From positions 62,001-126,000 of the forward strand of contig NZ_KQ948739.1 of assembly GCF_001514195.1 (NCBI RefSeq): a DNA stretch of 64,000 bases. Reading direction: 5' to 3'. Shown here piece after piece: positions 51,897 through 60,026 of this stretch. Both the position numbers and the translations under genes were made by a program. This stretch comes from Streptomyces griseorubiginosus. GTDB taxonomy: Bacteria > Actinomycetota > Actinomycetes > Streptomycetales > Streptomycetaceae. Positions within the stretch are counted from its first letter, which is position 1. The number at the start of each line of letters is the position of its first letter. The notes beneath the pieces are model-generated. The model did not search any database. It was given only the letters and a program-made list of their open reading frames with translations, and was not told where the DNA came from.

Positions 51897-51952
51897 CAGA
51901 CGCGCGGCTCGGGACCACTGAAGTCGCGTCGATCCAGTGTCCGGGGAGCTAT

Positions 51953-52453
51953 ATGTCCAGCGAATACGCCAAACAGCTCGGGGCCAAGCTTCGGGCCATC
52001 CGCACCCAGCAGGGCCTTTCCCTCCACGGTGTCGAGGAGAAGTCCCAGGGACGCTGGAAGGCGGTCGTGGTCGGTTCGTACGAGCGTGGCGACCGCGCGG
52101 TGACCGTGCAGCGCCTTGCCGAGTTGGCGGATTTCTACGGCGTTCCGGTGCAGGAGCTGCTGCCCGGCACGACTCCGGGCGGGGCCGCCGAGCCGCCGCC
52201 GAAGCTGGTCCTGGACCTGGAGCGGCTGGCCCACGTGCCGGCCGAGAAGGCGGGCCCGCTCCAGCGCTACGCCGCCACGATCCAGTCCCAGCGCGGTGAC
52301 TACAACGGCAAGGTGCTCTCGATCCGCCAGGACGACCTGCGCACACTCGCCGTCATCTACGACCAGTCGCCCTCGGTCCTCACCGAGCAGCTGATCAGCT
52401 GGGGCGTGCTGGACGCGGACGCGCGTCGCGCGGTGTCCCACGAGGAGAGCTGA
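51953..52453 (+). CDS. bldD: Developmental master regulator BldD
   Basis: Global repressor of Streptomyces development, 166 residues. The N-terminal XRE-type HTH (about 1-70) reads YAKQLGAKLRAIRTQQGLSL, HGVEEKSQGRWKAVVVGSYE and RGDRAVTVQRLAELADFYGV. The C-terminal domain (about 90-166) carries the cyclic-di-GMP interface: RGDYNGKVLSIRQDD contains the R-x-D-x8-R-Q-x-D signature. Tetrameric c-di-GMP dimerises it on target promoters to hold off sporulation. ATG 51953. It has its own promoter, an overlapping dyad, and a 20-bp-stem terminator. It sits divergent from pyrR and convergent with nusB. Confidence 0.98.
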   Translation: MSSEYAKQLGAKLRAIRTQQGLSLHGVEEKSQGRWKAVVVGSYERGDRAVTVQRLAELADFYGVPVQELLPGTTPGGAAEPPPKLVLDLERLAHVPAEKAGPLQRYAATIQSQRGDYNGKVLSIRQDDLRTLAVIYDQSPSVLTEQLISWGVLDADARRAVSHEES

Positions 52454-52479
52454 GCCTCTCCCCGCCTCAGCAGAAACGT

Positions 52480-52525
52480 GCCGCCGGGGTGGCCGGAACT
52501 TCAGGGTTCCGGCCACCCCGGCGGC
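52480..52525 (+). terminator. Terminator of bldD
   Basis: Perfect 20-bp stem (52480-52499 with 52506-52525), 6-nt loop TTCAGG, followed by TTTGT, 26 bp past the bldD stop. It is the strongest intrinsic terminator in the window. Confidence 0.93.
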
Positions 52526-52584
52526 TTTGTGCGGGCCTCGCACCGCTTTGGCGCCGCCGTGTACCGCTTCGACGCACGCGTACG

Positions 52585-52622
52585 CCTGAGGGCCCGCAGC
52601 GGTGATGCTGCGGGCCCTCAGG
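52585..52622 (-). terminator. Terminator of nusB
   Basis: Perfect 15-bp stem CCTGAGGGCCCGCAG (52585-52599) and complement (52608-52622), 8-nt loop, 60 bp past the nusB stop on the minus strand. It ends the long aro-efp-nusB transcript against bldD. Confidence 0.85.
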
Positions 52623-52682
52623 CACTGCGGGTCTCAGGACGCCGAGACGTCCCGGCTCACGCCTCGCCCCGGCGGTCTCGGC

Positions 52683-53117
52683 TCAGGCCTCGTCTCGGCG
52701 CAGGGACGGCTTCAGGTCCTTCAGCCGGCCCAGCAGGCCGTTCACGAACGAGGGCGACTCGTCCGTGGAGAACTCCTTCGCCAGCTGCACCATCTCGTCG
52801 AGCACCACGGCGTCCGGGGTCTCGTCGACCCAGATCAGCTCGTAGGCGCCCAGCCGCAGGAGGTTGCGGTCGACCACCGGCATCCGGTCCAGCGTCCAGC
52901 CCACCGAGTACTGCGCGATCAGCTCGTCGATGCGCTTCGCGTGCTCCGAGTAGCCCTCGACCAGCTGCATCGTGTACTCGCTCACCGGAGGCTGCCGGGT
53001 GTCCTCCCGGGACAGCCGGACCCAGTCCGCGAGGACCGTCAGGACGTCGGCGCCGCGCTGGTCGCCCTCGAAGAGGATCTGGAAGGCGCGCTTGCGGGCC
53101 GTGTTGCGGGCAGCCAC
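52683..53117 (-). CDS. nusB: Transcription antitermination factor NusB
   Basis: RNA-binding protein of 144 residues that joins NusE (S10) on boxA RNA for rRNA antitermination. All-helical fold: ARNTARKRAFQILFEGDQRG (arginine-rich RNA helix), YTMQLVEGYSEHAKRIDELI, MPVVDRNLLRLGAYELIWVD, AVVLDEMVQLAKEFSTDESP and FVNGLLGRLK. It lies 2 bp after efp, the usual actinobacterial order efp-nusB, and is the last gene of the unit. Confidence 0.97.
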   Translation of the reverse strand: MAARNTARKRAFQILFEGDQRGADVLTVLADWVRLSREDTRQPPVSEYTMQLVEGYSEHAKRIDELIAQYSVGWTLDRMPVVDRNLLRLGAYELIWVDETPDAVVLDEMVQLAKEFSTDESPSFVNGLLGRLKDLKPSLRRDEA

Positions 53118-53119
53118 GG

Positions 53120-53686
53120 TTAGCTGTTCACCCGGCCGAGGTAGTCGCTCGTGCGGGTGTCGACCTTGATCTTCTCACCGGTGGTGATGAAGAGCGGGAC
53201 CTGGATCTGGTGACCGGTCTCCAGGGTGGCGGGCTTGGTGCCGCCCGTGGAGCGGTCGCCCTGGACGCCCGGCTCGGTCTCCTGGATCGTCAGCTCGACG
53301 GCGGCCGGCAGCTCGACGAAGAGCACCTCGCCCTCGTGCTGCGCGACGGTGGCCGTGAAGCCCTCGATGAGGAAGTTCGCGGCGTCGGCGACCGTCTTGC
53401 GGTCGATCATCAGCTGGTCGTAGGTCTCCATGTCCATGAAGACGAAGTACTCGCCGTCCATGTACGAGAACTGCATGTCGCGCTTGTCGACAGTGGCCGT
53501 CTCGACCTTGACGCCGGCGTTGAACGTCTTGTCGACGACCTTGCCGGACAGCACGTTCTTGAGCTTGGTGCGCACGAAGGCGGGGCCCTTGCCGGGCTTG
53601 ACGTGCTGGAACTCGACGACGGACCACAGCTGGCCGCCTTCGAGCTTGAGCACCAGGCCGTTCTTGAGGTCGTTCGTGGAAGCCAC
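53120..53686 (-). CDS. efp: Elongation factor P
   Basis: Translation factor that relieves ribosome stalling at polyproline stretches. It has 188 residues in three beta domains. The tip loop HVKPGKGPAFVRTKLKNVLS carries the Lys (about residue 32) that is modified in some bacteria. EYFVFMDMETYDQL and the C-terminal GDRSTGGTKPATLETGHQIQ follow. No modification enzyme gene is nearby. Several proteins in this window have Pro runs, notably the neighbouring ATPase with PPPPP, and would depend on it. ATG 53686, 51 bp after the M24 gene. Confidence 0.97.
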   Translation of the reverse strand: MASTNDLKNGLVLKLEGGQLWSVVEFQHVKPGKGPAFVRTKLKNVLSGKVVDKTFNAGVKVETATVDKRDMQFSYMDGEYFVFMDMETYDQLMIDRKTVADAANFLIEGFTATVAQHEGEVLFVELPAAVELTIQETEPGVQGDRSTGGTKPATLETGHQIQVPLFITTGEKIKVDTRTSDYLGRVNS

Positions 53687-53737
53687 GGTTGCGGAATCTC
53701 CTGGACTGACGTGGACGACCCCGGCGCACGCCTCTGC

Positions 53738-54844
53738 CTACAGGGCGAGCAGCTCCTTGGTCGTGATGGTGAGTAGCTCGGGTCCGCCGTCCGCCTCGGG
53801 GCGTACGACGAGCGTGTCATCGATCCGGACCCCGCCCCGTCCCGGGAGGTGGACCCCCGGTTCGACGGTGACCGGCACGCAAGCGTCCAGTTTACCCATG
53901 GCCGCGGGGGCCAGCTGCGGGTCCTCGTCGATTTCGAGTCCCACACCGTGTCCGGTGAGGGATGACAGGCCCTCGTGGTGCCCCGCGGACTCCAGCACCT
54001 GCCGGGCCGCCCGGTCCACGTCGCGGTAGGCCGCGCCGGGTGCCAGGGACTCCCGTCCGGCCCGCTGAGCGGCGAAGACGAGGTCGTACAGCTCGATCTG
54101 CCAGTCGGCGGGGGACGTGCCGATGACGAACGTACGACCGATCTCGCAGCGGTAGCCGCGGTAGCTCGCGCCCAGGCAGACGGAGAGGAAATCACCTTCC
54201 TCGACCCGGCGGTCGGTGGGGCGGTGGCCGCGCCGGCCGGAGTTCGGGCCGGTTCCGACGGAGGTGGCGAAGGCCGGGCCGTCGGCGCCGTGGTCGACGA
54301 GCCGGCGCTCCAGTTCCAGGGCGAGATGTCTCTCCGTGCGGCCCACGAGGATCGACTCGAGGAGTTCGCCCAGGGCCTGGTCGGCGATCTCGGCGCCGAT
54401 GCGCAGGCAGGAGATCTCCTCCTCGTCCTTGATGACGCGCAGCTGTTCGACCGCGCCCGCGAGGTCGCCGAGGCGCAGCCGCGGGACGACCGAGCGGATG
54501 GCCCGGTGCCGGGAGACCGTGAGGTGCTCCTCCTCCACGGCGAGCGAGTCCACGCCCTGCCCGGTGGCGAGGTCGGCGGCGGCGACGGCGGGGTCGCCCC
54601 CGGCGCCGGGCAGGTGATGCCGTCGCAGGGTCTCGTCGGGGCGTCCGCTGCCGGGACGGTCGTCCGGAGGGCCGGCGCACACCAGCAGGTCCTCGGTCCT
54701 GCCGAGCAGCAGGACGCTGCCCCGCGGCGCGGCGCCCGCGAGATAGCGGACGTTGGCCGGGCGGGAGATCAGCGCGGACTGGCTGCCGCCGGCCTGGCAA
54801 CGGTCGCGCAGGCGGGCTCTTCGGGTGGCGTACACCTCTGACAT
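53738..54844 (-). CDS. M24 (Xaa-Pro peptidase-like) protein with degenerate metal site
   Basis: Protein of 368 residues with creatinase N-terminal and pita-bread M24 domains (YATRRARLRDRCQAGGSQSA, LRVIKDEEEISCLRIGAEIA, LTGHGVGLEIDEDPQLAPAA). The five metal ligands of the family are D, D, H, E, E. Here the first Asp is Cys and the second Glu (SVCLGASYRGYRCEIGRTF), the His and Glu are kept (TGHGVG, TVEPGVH), and the last Glu is Asp (VRIDDTL). The second His usually in LEIHE is Asp too. So peptidase activity is doubtful. A member of this family commonly precedes efp. ATG 54844 lacks a strong ribosome binding site. Confidence 0.87.
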   Translation of the reverse strand: MSEVYATRRARLRDRCQAGGSQSALISRPANVRYLAGAAPRGSVLLLGRTEDLLVCAGPPDDRPGSGRPDETLRRHHLPGAGGDPAVAAADLATGQGVDSLAVEEEHLTVSRHRAIRSVVPRLRLGDLAGAVEQLRVIKDEEEISCLRIGAEIADQALGELLESILVGRTERHLALELERRLVDHGADGPAFATSVGTGPNSGRRGHRPTDRRVEEGDFLSVCLGASYRGYRCEIGRTFVIGTSPADWQIELYDLVFAAQRAGRESLAPGAAYRDVDRAARQVLESAGHHEGLSSLTGHGVGLEIDEDPQLAPAAMGKLDACVPVTVEPGVHLPGRGGVRIDDTLVVRPEADGGPELLTITTKELLAL

Positions 54845-54930
54845 GACTTGAGCGTAGGAGCTTCGCAGGTAGCGCGCTGTCTGAGAGAGTCCGAGTGGGG
54901 AAGGGCCTCGATCGGGTGCGGCCCGGTGGG

Positions 54931-54958
54931 GGCTGGTCGCGCAGTTCCTCGCGCCCCT
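54931..54958 (-). repeat. Dispersed Streptomyces repeat, copy 2
   Basis: Reverse-complement partner of 30257-30284 (26 of 28 bases), in the gap between the ATPase gene and the M24 gene. It starts GGCTGGTCGCGCAGTTCCTC on the plus strand. Confidence 0.8.
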
Positions 54959-54981
54959 TGAGTAAGTACAGCGACCCCCGA

Positions 54982-55905
54982 TTACCAGCTCGGCGGGCTG
55001 GCTATCGACCTCGCCAGTACGTCGTCCAGGACCTTCGCCGTCTGCTCCACGTCCATCTGGCTGTTGTCGATGATCGGCAGGCCCGAGCCGTACCACCCGG
55101 CCATCCGGCCGTGGATCCGGGCGACCTCCTCGTCCGTCAGACGGCGGTTGCCGGACCGCTCCGCGTTGCGCTCCAGGACGATCTCCAGGCCGGGCAGCAG
55201 GACCACCGGGAGCAGGCCCGGTCCCACGTGCCGCTTCCAGCCGCCGAGGCCGACCACGGGCCGGTCCGGGAACACGGCGTCGTCGAGGATGCAGGAGATG
55301 CCGTTGGCGAGGAAGTTGCGGGCGGCGAAGCCGCAGGTGCGGCGGGCGAGGCGGTACTGGGCCTCGGAGTGGTCGTTCCAGCCGGACTGGGGGTCGGCGA
55401 AGCCCGAGCGGACCCATTCGCGGACGTCGTCGAGGCTGATGTGGGCGGTGGGGACGCGGCGGTGGTCGGCCCAGTACTTGGCGACGCTCGTCTTGCCGGC
55501 GCCCGCGGGACCGATCAGCAGCACGGCCAGCGTGGTGCCCGCGGAGTCGGACGCGACGGGGGGCGGCGCGCCCACCGGGGCGCCGGGGGGCAGCGGAACA
55601 TGGCCGGTGGTGTCGGGGACCGGCCCCGGCGCGTGCGCCGGCACGGGCGGGCCCGGTGCGTGCTGGGGCGCGGGCGGCACCGACGCATGCGGAGGCGTCG
55701 GGGGAACCGAGGCGTGCGGGGGCGTCGGCGGCACCGGAGCCGGGGTGAAGCCCGGAGCCGGTGGCGGTGGGGGCACCGGGGCGGAACCCTGGTGCGCACC
55801 CGGGTGATGCGGTCCCGGGTGGTGTGCGGCCGGCGTCCAGCCGCCGGCGGGTCCGTGCCCCGGCTGGTGGGGCGGCGGCAGCGGAGAACCCACTGCGTGC
55901 TGCAT
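54982..55905 (-). CDS. P-loop ATPase/kinase with proline-rich N-terminus
   Basis: Protein of 307 residues. Residues 1-125 are a Pro/His/Ala-rich, disordered arm with PPPPP and repeated PPTPPHASV units. Residues 127-307 form a small AAA_33-type P-loop domain: LIGPAGAGKTSVAKYWA (Walker A), AHISLDDVREWVRSG (the DD pair of polynucleotide/zeta-like kinases), CILDDAVFPDRPVVG, VLLPGLEIVLERNAERSGNR (lid Arg) and PIIDNSQ. It resembles small-molecule or polynucleotide kinases. Substrate unknown. It lies between aroB and the M24 gene on the same strand, with its own dyad-flanked promoter region. Confidence 0.78.
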   Translation of the reverse strand: MQHAVGSPLPPPHQPGHGPAGGWTPAAHHPGPHHPGAHQGSAPVPPPPPAPGFTPAPVPPTPPHASVPPTPPHASVPPAPQHAPGPPVPAHAPGPVPDTTGHVPLPPGAPVGAPPPVASDSAGTTLAVLLIGPAGAGKTSVAKYWADHRRVPTAHISLDDVREWVRSGFADPQSGWNDHSEAQYRLARRTCGFAARNFLANGISCILDDAVFPDRPVVGLGGWKRHVGPGLLPVVLLPGLEIVLERNAERSGNRRLTDEEVARIHGRMAGWYGSGLPIIDNSQMDVEQTAKVLDDVLARSIASPPSW

Positions 55906-55967
55906 CCGGTGCCACTCCGTCTCGTCTTGGTCGGCTCGCGCCCCGTCGGGGCGCCGGCGCTGGTTAC

Positions 55968-56009
55968 AGGGCGGTACCTACCCCGCTCGCCACCGAACGG
56001 TACCGCCCT
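55968..56009. promoter_or_regulatory. Long-spaced inverted repeat upstream of the ATPase gene
   Basis: AGGGCGGTACC (55968-55978) and GGTACCGCCCT (55999-56009) are a perfect 11-bp inverted repeat with a 20-bp spacer, 63 bp upstream of the ATPase ATG. A -10-like TAGGTA reads leftwards at its inner left edge. It could be a two-site operator or an aroB-end hairpin. A separate pair of direct repeats, ACGCCCGTCACGGG at 56078 and 56124, lies nearer aroB. Confidence 0.45.
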
Positions 56010-56140
56010 GGACCCGCATTCGGTGAAACGACCGAGGACGGCCCGAAGTGCCCCTGGCGCAAGGCGAATCCGGCGGAACGCCCGTCACGGGACCTACCGA
56101 CCGGCCGCGCCGCCCGCGACGCAACGCCCGTCACGGGGAG

Positions 56141-57232
56141 CTACTGGCCGACCTCTCCGTACGCGGCGAGCAGGACGGCCGGGTCCGGGCCCTCCAGAAC
56201 GGTCGGCTTGCCCAGTCCGTCGAGGACGATGAACCGCAGCAGGTTGCCGCGGGACTTCTTGTCGACCTTCATGGTCTCCAGGAGCTTGGGCCACTGGTCG
56301 TAGCGGTAGTGCAGCGGCAGTCCGACGGACTCCAGGACGGTGCGGTGCCGGTCGGCCGTGGCGTCGTCCAACCGGCCCGCCAGACGGCCCAGTTCGGCGG
56401 CGAAGTGCATGCCCACGGCGACGGCGGCGCCGTGCCGCCACTTGTACCGCTCGTTCTTCTCGATCGCGTGGGCCAGTGTGTGGCCGTAGTTGAGGATCTC
56501 CCTGAGGCCCGACTCCTTGAGGTCGGAGGAGACGACCTCGGCCTTGACCCGGATCGAGCGCTCGATGAGCTCGGCGGTGTGCGGTCCCGCCGGGGTCCGC
56601 GCGGCCTCGGGGTCGGACTCGATGAGTTCCAGGATCACCGGGTCGGCGATGAAGCCGGCCTTGATGATCTCGGCGAGTCCGGAGACGTAGTCGTTGACCG
56701 GCAGGGAGTCCAGCGCGGCCAGGTCGCACAGGACGCCGGCGGGCGGGTGGAAGGCGCCGACGAGGTTCTTGCCCTCGGCGGTGTTGATGCCGGTCTTGCC
56801 GCCGACGGCCGCGTCGACCATGGCGAGGACGGTGGTGGGGATGGCGATCCAGCGCACTCCGCGCAGCCAGGTCGCGGCCACGAACCCGGCGAGGTCGGTG
56901 GTGGCACCGCCGCCGACGCCGACCACGACGTCGGAGCGGGTGAAGCCGGACTGTCCGAGCGCCTTCCAGCAGTAGGCGGCGACCTCGGCGGTCTTGGCCT
57001 CCTCCGCGTTCGGCACCTGGATGGCGACGGCCTCGAAGCCCTGCTCGGCGAGGTCGGCGCGCAGCGCGTCACCGGTGTCGGCGAGCGCCTCGGGGTGGAT
57101 GACGGCGACCCGCTGGGCCTTCTCCCCGACCAACGCGCCCAGTTCACCCAGGAGTTGACGTCCCACCAGGACCTCGTACGGCTCGCTGCCCGCGGTGCCG
57201 CCGACCTGGATGCGCGTCACTGCCTCGCTCAT
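56141..57232 (-). CDS. aroB: 3-dehydroquinate synthase
   Basis: Second shikimate-pathway step: DAHP to 3-dehydroquinate, NAD- and metal-dependent. It has 363 residues. NAD loop VVGVGGGATTDLAGFVAATW, IPTTVLAMVDAAVGGKTGIN, VSGLAEIIKAGFIAD, VVSSDLKESGLREILNYGHT and LAHAIEKNERYKWRHGAAVA contain the zinc ligands (Glu and His). ATG 57232 overlaps the aroK stop (ATGA), so the two are coupled. Confidence 0.97.
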   Translation of the reverse strand: MSEAVTRIQVGGTAGSEPYEVLVGRQLLGELGALVGEKAQRVAVIHPEALADTGDALRADLAEQGFEAVAIQVPNAEEAKTAEVAAYCWKALGQSGFTRSDVVVGVGGGATTDLAGFVAATWLRGVRWIAIPTTVLAMVDAAVGGKTGINTAEGKNLVGAFHPPAGVLCDLAALDSLPVNDYVSGLAEIIKAGFIADPVILELIESDPEAARTPAGPHTAELIERSIRVKAEVVSSDLKESGLREILNYGHTLAHAIEKNERYKWRHGAAVAVGMHFAAELGRLAGRLDDATADRHRTVLESVGLPLHYRYDQWPKLLETMKVDKKSRGNLLRFIVLDGLGKPTVLEGPDPAVLLAAYGEVGQ

Positions 57233-57741
57233 GCTTCCTTCAACTCCAGTGCGTCCAGCGCGATGTCGGTGACTTCTTCGGGGGTACGGCCGTCGGTGGC
57301 CACGACCGCCGTGGCGATCGACTCGTACAGCGAGCGCCGGGCCTCCATCAGCTCGCGCCACTGCTTGCGCGGGTTGACCGCGAGCAGCGGGCGGGCCGCG
57401 TTCAGGCCGGTCCGCTTGACCGCTTCCTCGACGTCCATCGACAGGTACAGGACCCGCTGCCCGGCCAGCAGGGCGCGGGTGTCCGCGTCGAGGATCGAGC
57501 CGCCGCCGAGCGCGAGAACGCCGTCGTGCTCGGCGAGCGAGCGGGCCACGGCGGCCTTCTCGATGGCACGGAATGCAGCCTCGCCCTCGTCGACGAAGAT
57601 CTCCGCGATGGCGCGGCCCTGCTCGGCGACGATGTCGTCGTCGGTGTCCCGGTAGCCGGTGCCGAGCCGCTCGGCCAGCAGCCGCCCGACCGTCGACTTG
57701 CCCACGCCCATCGGGCCGACGAGCACCACCAGGGGGCTCAC
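57229..57741 (-). CDS. aroK: Shikimate kinase
   Basis: Phosphorylates shikimate with ATP. It has 170 residues. P-loop LVGPMGVGKSTVGRLLAERL, shikimate-binding DTDDDIVAEQG, EAAFRAIEKAAV, LALGGGSIL and the lid RTGLNAARPLLAVNPRKQW. Start GTG 57741 overlaps the aroC stop (GTGA) and its stop overlaps aroB. Confidence 0.97.
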   Translation of the reverse strand: MSPLVVLVGPMGVGKSTVGRLLAERLGTGYRDTDDDIVAEQGRAIAEIFVDEGEAAFRAIEKAAVARSLAEHDGVLALGGGSILDADTRALLAGQRVLYLSMDVEEAVKRTGLNAARPLLAVNPRKQWRELMEARRSLYESIATAVVATDGRTPEEVTDIALDALELKEA

Positions 57742-58922
57742 CGGATGGCCAGGTTCTCGAGGTACGAGGTCACGTTGCGACGGGTCTCGGGCACGCTGTC
57801 GCCGCCGAACTTCTCCGCCACCGCGTCCGCGAGGACGAGGGCGACCATGGCCTCGGCCACGATGCCGGCGGCCGGGACGGCGGAGACGTCGGAGCGCTGG
57901 TGGTGGGCCTGTGCGGCCTCACCGGTGGTCACGTCGACGGTCTGGAGGGCCCGCGGCACGGTCGCGATCGGCTTCATCGCCGCCCGCACGCGCAGCAGCT
58001 CACCCGTGGACAGCCCGCCCTCGGTCCCGCCGGAGCGGCCGGAGACCCGGCGGATGCCCTCGGGAGTGTTCACGATCTCGTCGTGCGCCTTCGATCCGGG
58101 CACCCGGGCCAGCTCGAACCCGTCGCCGAGCTCCACGCCCTTGATCGCCTGGATGCCCATCAGCGCACCGGCGAGCCGGGCGTCCAGCTTGCGGTCCCAG
58201 TGCACATGGGAGCCCAGGCCCACGGGGACGCCGTAGGCCAGGATCTCGACCACGCCACCGAGGGTGTCGCCGTCCTTGTGGGCCTGGTCGACCTCGGCCA
58301 CCATCGCCTTCGACGCATCCGCGTCCAGGCAGCGCAGCGGGTCCGCGTCCAGCTTCTCGACGTCGGCCGGGGTCGGGTACACCCCGGCCGGGGCCTTCAC
58401 CGAGCACAGCTCGACGACATGGCTGACGATCTCGATGCCGGCCGTCTCCTTGAGGTACGACCGGGCCACCGCGCCCAGCGCCACCCGGGCCGCCGTCTCC
58501 CGCGCGGAGGCCCGCTCCAGGATCGGCCGGGCCTCGTCGAAGCCGTACTTCTGCATGCCCGCGAGGTCGGCGTGGCCGGGGCGCGGCCGGGTCAGCGGGG
58601 CGTTGCGCGCGAGGCCGGCGAGGATCTCCGGGTCGACGGGGTCGGCCGCCATGACCTGCTCCCACTTGGGCCACTCGGTGTTACCCACCATGATCGCGAC
58701 CGGGGAGCCGAGGCTGAGGCCGTGCCGGACCCCGCCGAGGAAGGTGACCTGGTCCTGCTCGAACTTCATCCGGGCACCGCGGCCATACCCCAGCCGACGC
58801 CTCGCCAGATGGTCCGCCACCAGCTCCGTGGTGATCGGCACACCGGCGGGAAGGCCCTCCAGCGTCGCCACGAGTGCGGGACCGTGGGACTCCCCCGCGG
58901 TCAGCCAGCGCAACCTGCTCAA
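57738..58922 (-). CDS. aroC: Chorismate synthase (TTG start)
   Basis: Last shikimate-pathway enzyme: EPSP to chorismate with reduced FMN. It has 394 residues. Family blocks are LTAGESHGPALVATLEGLPA, RRRLGYGRGARMKFEQDQV, RPGHADLAGMQKYGFDEARP, ARETAARVALGAVAR, GSKAHDEI and GRSGGTEGGLSTGE. The start codon is TTG at 58922 (the first residues are SRLRWLTAGESHG), supported by GAGGAG 8 nt upstream; no ATG or GTG alternative exists near. It follows aroE across 196 bp. Confidence 0.96.
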   Translation of the reverse strand: MSRLRWLTAGESHGPALVATLEGLPAGVPITTELVADHLARRRLGYGRGARMKFEQDQVTFLGGVRHGLSLGSPVAIMVGNTEWPKWEQVMAADPVDPEILAGLARNAPLTRPRPGHADLAGMQKYGFDEARPILERASARETAARVALGAVARSYLKETAGIEIVSHVVELCSVKAPAGVYPTPADVEKLDADPLRCLDADASKAMVAEVDQAHKDGDTLGGVVEILAYGVPVGLGSHVHWDRKLDARLAGALMGIQAIKGVELGDGFELARVPGSKAHDEIVNTPEGIRRVSGRSGGTEGGLSTGELLRVRAAMKPIATVPRALQTVDVTTGEAAQAHHQRSDVSAVPAAGIVAEAMVALVLADAVAEKFGGDSVPETRRNVTSYLENLAIR

Positions 58923-59064
58923 CGGTGCTCCTCAGTGCTCGCGCCCTGGTACTGCCCTGCTTACGCGCGTCCTCGCGTACGGCAACGGCGCGACCAGGTG
59001 CGCGGCCCCGGCCCGCCGTCTCCGATCCTCCCACGTCCGGCGCCGGGAACCGGTCACAGGTCCA

Positions 59065-59150
59065 GCAGACGGACGTCGGCGGGCGGCGAGCGCGTCGTCC
59101 CCGGCCGGCAGACGGACGTCAGCGAGCCGCGAGCGCGTGCTCCCCCGCCT
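59065..59150. repeat. 43-bp tandem duplication of the aroE 3' end
   Basis: 59108-59150 contains the last codons and stop of aroE. 59065-59107 repeats it directly downstream with 36 of 43 bases identical; GCAGACGGACGTC is exact in both. The period is not a multiple of three. Confidence 0.8.
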
Positions 59151-59958
59151 TGCGCATCGCCTCCACGGGCGCCGACCCGAGGCCCGTCATCAGCTCGACC
59201 TGGAGCACCGCCTGGTGCACCAGCAGGTCGAGTCCGCCGACCACGGCCCCGCCGATCATCGACCAGCGGGCCGCGAGTTCGGTGGGCCAGGGGTCGTAGA
59301 GCACGTCGAAGAGGGCGGCGGGGCGTTCCGGCACGGCGTGGGCGAGCGCGTCCGTGGCGCCGGCGGGGGTGGTGGCGATCACCAGGGGGGCCCGCAGGGC
59401 TTCGGCGGCGTCCGCCCAGTCCGCGGTCCGCACCTCGACGTCGAGGCGCTCGCCCCACTGCCGCATCTCGGCGGCCCGGGCCTCGCTGCGGACATAGGCG
59501 ACGACCTCACCGGTGCAGATCCGGGCGAGCGCGGCGAGCGCGGAGGAGGCGGTGGCACCGGCGCCGAGGATGGCCGCCGAGTCGACCTGTTCGATTCCGC
59601 GCTCGCGGAGTGCGGCGACCATGCCGGGGATGTCGGTGTTGTCGCCGAGGCGGCGGCCGTCCTCGGTGAACAGGACCGTGTTGACCGTCTCCACCGAGGC
59701 GGCCGTCTCGCTGATCCCGTCGAGCAGCGGGATGACCGCGCGCTTGAGCGGCATGGTCACCGACAGCCCGGCCCACTCGGGGCCGAGGCCCTCGACGAAG
59801 CCGGGCAGGGCTGCCTCGTCGAGCTCGAAGCGGTCGTACGACCAGTCGGTGAGCCCCAGTTCCTCGTAGGCGGCCCGGTGCAGGACCGGCGAGAGGGAGT
59901 GGGCGATGGGCTTGCCGAGGACGGCGGCCCGGCGGGCGGCGGTGGCCCGAGATGTCAT
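59119..59958 (-). CDS. aroE: Shikimate dehydrogenase
   Basis: NADPH-dependent reduction of 3-dehydroshikimate to shikimate. It has 279 residues. Substrate domain: VLGKPIAHSLSPVLHRAAYE, GLSVTMPLKRAVIPLLDGIS (catalytic Lys) and LGDNTDIPGMVAALRERGIE (catalytic Asp). NADP domain: AAILGAGATASSALAALARI, ATTPAGATD and GGLDLLVHQAVLQVELMTGL. The C-terminal GEHALAAR tail is encoded in a duplicated segment. It follows mltG by 68 bp. Confidence 0.95.
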   Translation of the reverse strand: MTSRATAARRAAVLGKPIAHSLSPVLHRAAYEELGLTDWSYDRFELDEAALPGFVEGLGPEWAGLSVTMPLKRAVIPLLDGISETAASVETVNTVLFTEDGRRLGDNTDIPGMVAALRERGIEQVDSAAILGAGATASSALAALARICTGEVVAYVRSEARAAEMRQWGERLDVEVRTADWADAAEALRAPLVIATTPAGATDALAHAVPERPAALFDVLYDPWPTELAARWSMIGGAVVGGLDLLVHQAVLQVELMTGLGSAPVEAMRKAGEHALAAR

Positions 59959-60026
59959 GGAACCGTTCCTTGATCCGTTGTCACGCGAGGACCAGGGACC
60001 GACCGCCCGGCGGTGACGTGCGGTCC

